Shown here in pieces: positions 47,140 through 47,871 of a DNA stretch of 47,871 nucleotides; within the stretch, counting starts at the first letter, position 1; every line of letters starts with the position of its first letter. The notes under the pieces are model-generated. The model was not told the DNA's origin. It saw only the letters and a program-made list of their open reading frames with translations, and ran no database searches. Source of the stretch: a virus; IMG/VR virus record IMGVR_UViG_3300034169_000010, positions 1-47,871 of that record. One strand, 5' to 3'. The translations under genes and the position numbers were made by a program.

Positions 47140-47387
47140 TCGGTCGTCTCCTCGACGCACTCGCGGTGCGCCCATCTTGCAAGCCTACAGAGGCAGTGAG
47201 CCCGTTCACGGTCAAGGGAGGGAGGCGGAGGGCCATAGCCGCTCCCGGAGCAGTCGAGGCACCGGGCCAACGTCGCGGTCCCGGCCTCTGGGTCAAGGCC
47301 CCCGCCGCCGCACCGGGGGCAGGGGAAGGACTCCGGGTCCACGTCGAGAGGATCCATGCCCAGGGGGGCAAGGTCGTCGCGAGTCAC
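47136..47387 (-). CDS. DnaJ-like zinc-finger protein (83 residues)
   Basis: C23-x-x-C26 followed by Gly-rich residues, and C43-x-x-C46-x-G-x-G, reproduce the CxxCxGxG spacing of DnaJ-type zinc fingers. A further Cys/His patch (HCLCR, HREC) follows. It may bind DNA or the ERF protein, whose gene it precedes and overlaps (ATGA). Confidence 0.65.
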   Translation of the reverse strand: MTRDDLAPLGMDPLDVDPESFPCPRCGGGGLDPEAGTATLARCLDCSGSGYGPPPPSLDRERAHCLCRLARWAHRECVEETTE

Positions 47388-47785
47388 AGCGGGTTCTCCT
47401 TTATGAATGCGATCATCTCTTTAGCGTCCATGTCCCATTCGAGGTTGCGCGACGCCTCCGTCTCTGCCTGCTCCTGCGTCAGCCGGTCGTCCAGATACCC
47501 TGCTCCGAACTCTGCGAGGCGGACGGCGTAATCGGCTTTCGCCGCGTCGCAACCAGCGCACGGTGGGTGCGAGGCATCGTATCTATGCTCGCCGCACTCC
47601 TCGCTCTTGTAGTCGAACTCTGCCTCAAAGGCGTCGCAGCCGGAGCACGAGCCGTAGCTGCCGTGCGCCCAGAAAGTCTCACCATTTAACGTGACCTTGG
47701 CCCACCAGTCGCCTTGATACGAACCGAAGTTGCGGAACTCCAGTACCTCGGCCCCGGCTGCGGAGAGTGCCTCTTCGTAGCTCAC
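47384..47785 (-). CDS. Cys-rich protein spanning the genome junction (133 residues)
   Basis: Complete copy of the gene cut at the left end. Cysteine pairs at about 47/50 and 76/79, each in CxGCDA context, plus C64 and H67, suggest one or two zinc sites. The rest is acidic. GTG 47785 overlaps the stop of the preceding 83-residue gene (GTGA), and it leads into the DnaJ-like and ERF genes. Function unknown. Confidence 0.75.
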   Translation of the reverse strand: MSYEEALSAAGAEVLEFRNFGSYQGDWWAKVTLNGETFWAHGSYGSCSGCDAFEAEFDYKSEECGEHRYDASHPPCAGCDAAKADYAVRLAEFGAGYLDDRLTQEQAETEASRNLEWDMDAKEMIAFIKENPL

Positions 47786-47871
47786 CGGATTGACCCTTCG
47801 CAGAGGTCGAGAGGCTCGCCCGCGACCGGCACGTCTCCGACGAACTCCCGGCAGAGGCGCTCTGCTTCGTT
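47643..47871. repeat. Right copy of terminal direct repeat
   Basis: Partner of 1-229. T at 47744 against C at 102 is the only difference and changes GTA to GTG in the minus-strand gene without altering the protein. See the left copy for interpretation. Confidence 0.95.
47782..47871 (-). CDS. 3' part of 83-residue gene (cut by window edge)
   Basis: The last 29 codons and stop of the protein encoded in full at 140-391; the 5' part lies beyond the window end. Identical to the left copy. Confidence 0.8.
   Translation of the reverse strand, partial: NEAERLCREFVGDVPVAGEPLDLCEGSIR

Noticed and set aside
1-47871. Prophage or CRISPR content
   Set aside because: No integrase, attachment-site pair, lysogeny repressor, or regularly spaced repeat array was seen; the only long repeat is the terminal one.

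Overview
This window is the complete genome of a tailed bacteriophage, and its two ends join. Bases 1-229 recur at 47643-47871 with one silent mismatch, so the unit is about 47,642 bp, either circularly permuted or with short terminal repeats. GC is high, GTG starts are common and Shine-Dalgarno sites are mostly AGGAGG-like. The virion set is portal, scaffold-like protein, capsid protein, two adaptor-like proteins, a 982-residue nozzle-like protein and four internal-virion-like proteins. No tape-measure or tail-tube protein is visible, so a short-tailed (podovirus-like) virion is most likely. A GH108-type endolysin and a lipoprotein with a clear lipobox suggest a Gram-negative host. No integrase, lysogeny repressor, tRNA, DNA polymerase or RNA polymerase was recognised, which suggests a lytic phage that relies on host polymerases.

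Layout. Two blocks run head to head. The early block is on the minus strand, from about 10.47 kb leftwards through base 1 and across the junction to about 40.0 kb. It holds small, mostly unknown proteins, many linked by ATGA or GTGA start-stop overlaps. Its recognisable members are an ERF-type annealing protein, a PD-(D/E)XK nuclease, a DUF1064 nuclease, a primase-helicase fusion, two ribbon-helix-helix regulators, a Lar-like protein, a DUF1737 protein and several HNH endonucleases. The late block is on the plus strand, 10.58-39.99 kb: fibre-like proteins, a lysis cassette (14.1-18.3 kb), a pectate-lyase-fold tailspike, large terminase, portal, capsid, connector and nozzle genes, a Hint-like protein, a pentapeptide-repeat protein, then internal virion proteins. 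The blocks diverge near 10.5 kb over a palindrome and converge near 40.1 kb at a plus-strand terminator.

Working together. ERF protein plus the nucleases fit single-strand-annealing recombination. The primase-helicase would prime and unwind for a host polymerase. Terminase and portal package DNA into the capsid. The adaptors and nozzle close the head, and the internal proteins probably form an ejection channel. The tailspike binds or degrades surface polysaccharide. Membrane proteins, a lipoprotein and the endolysin release progeny.

Most interesting signals: an endonuclease VII-like gene flanked by a 23-bp copy of the tail of the gene before it, differing only at synonymous third positions; a regular four-run G-quadruplex motif beside the primase-helicase; two candidate short RNAs with their own terminators; a possible ribosome-site hairpin switch at 2.7 kb; a promoter pair sharing a palindromic spacer, one predicted leaderless; membrane micropeptides of 21-42 residues; and a free-standing degenerate Hint-like protein.
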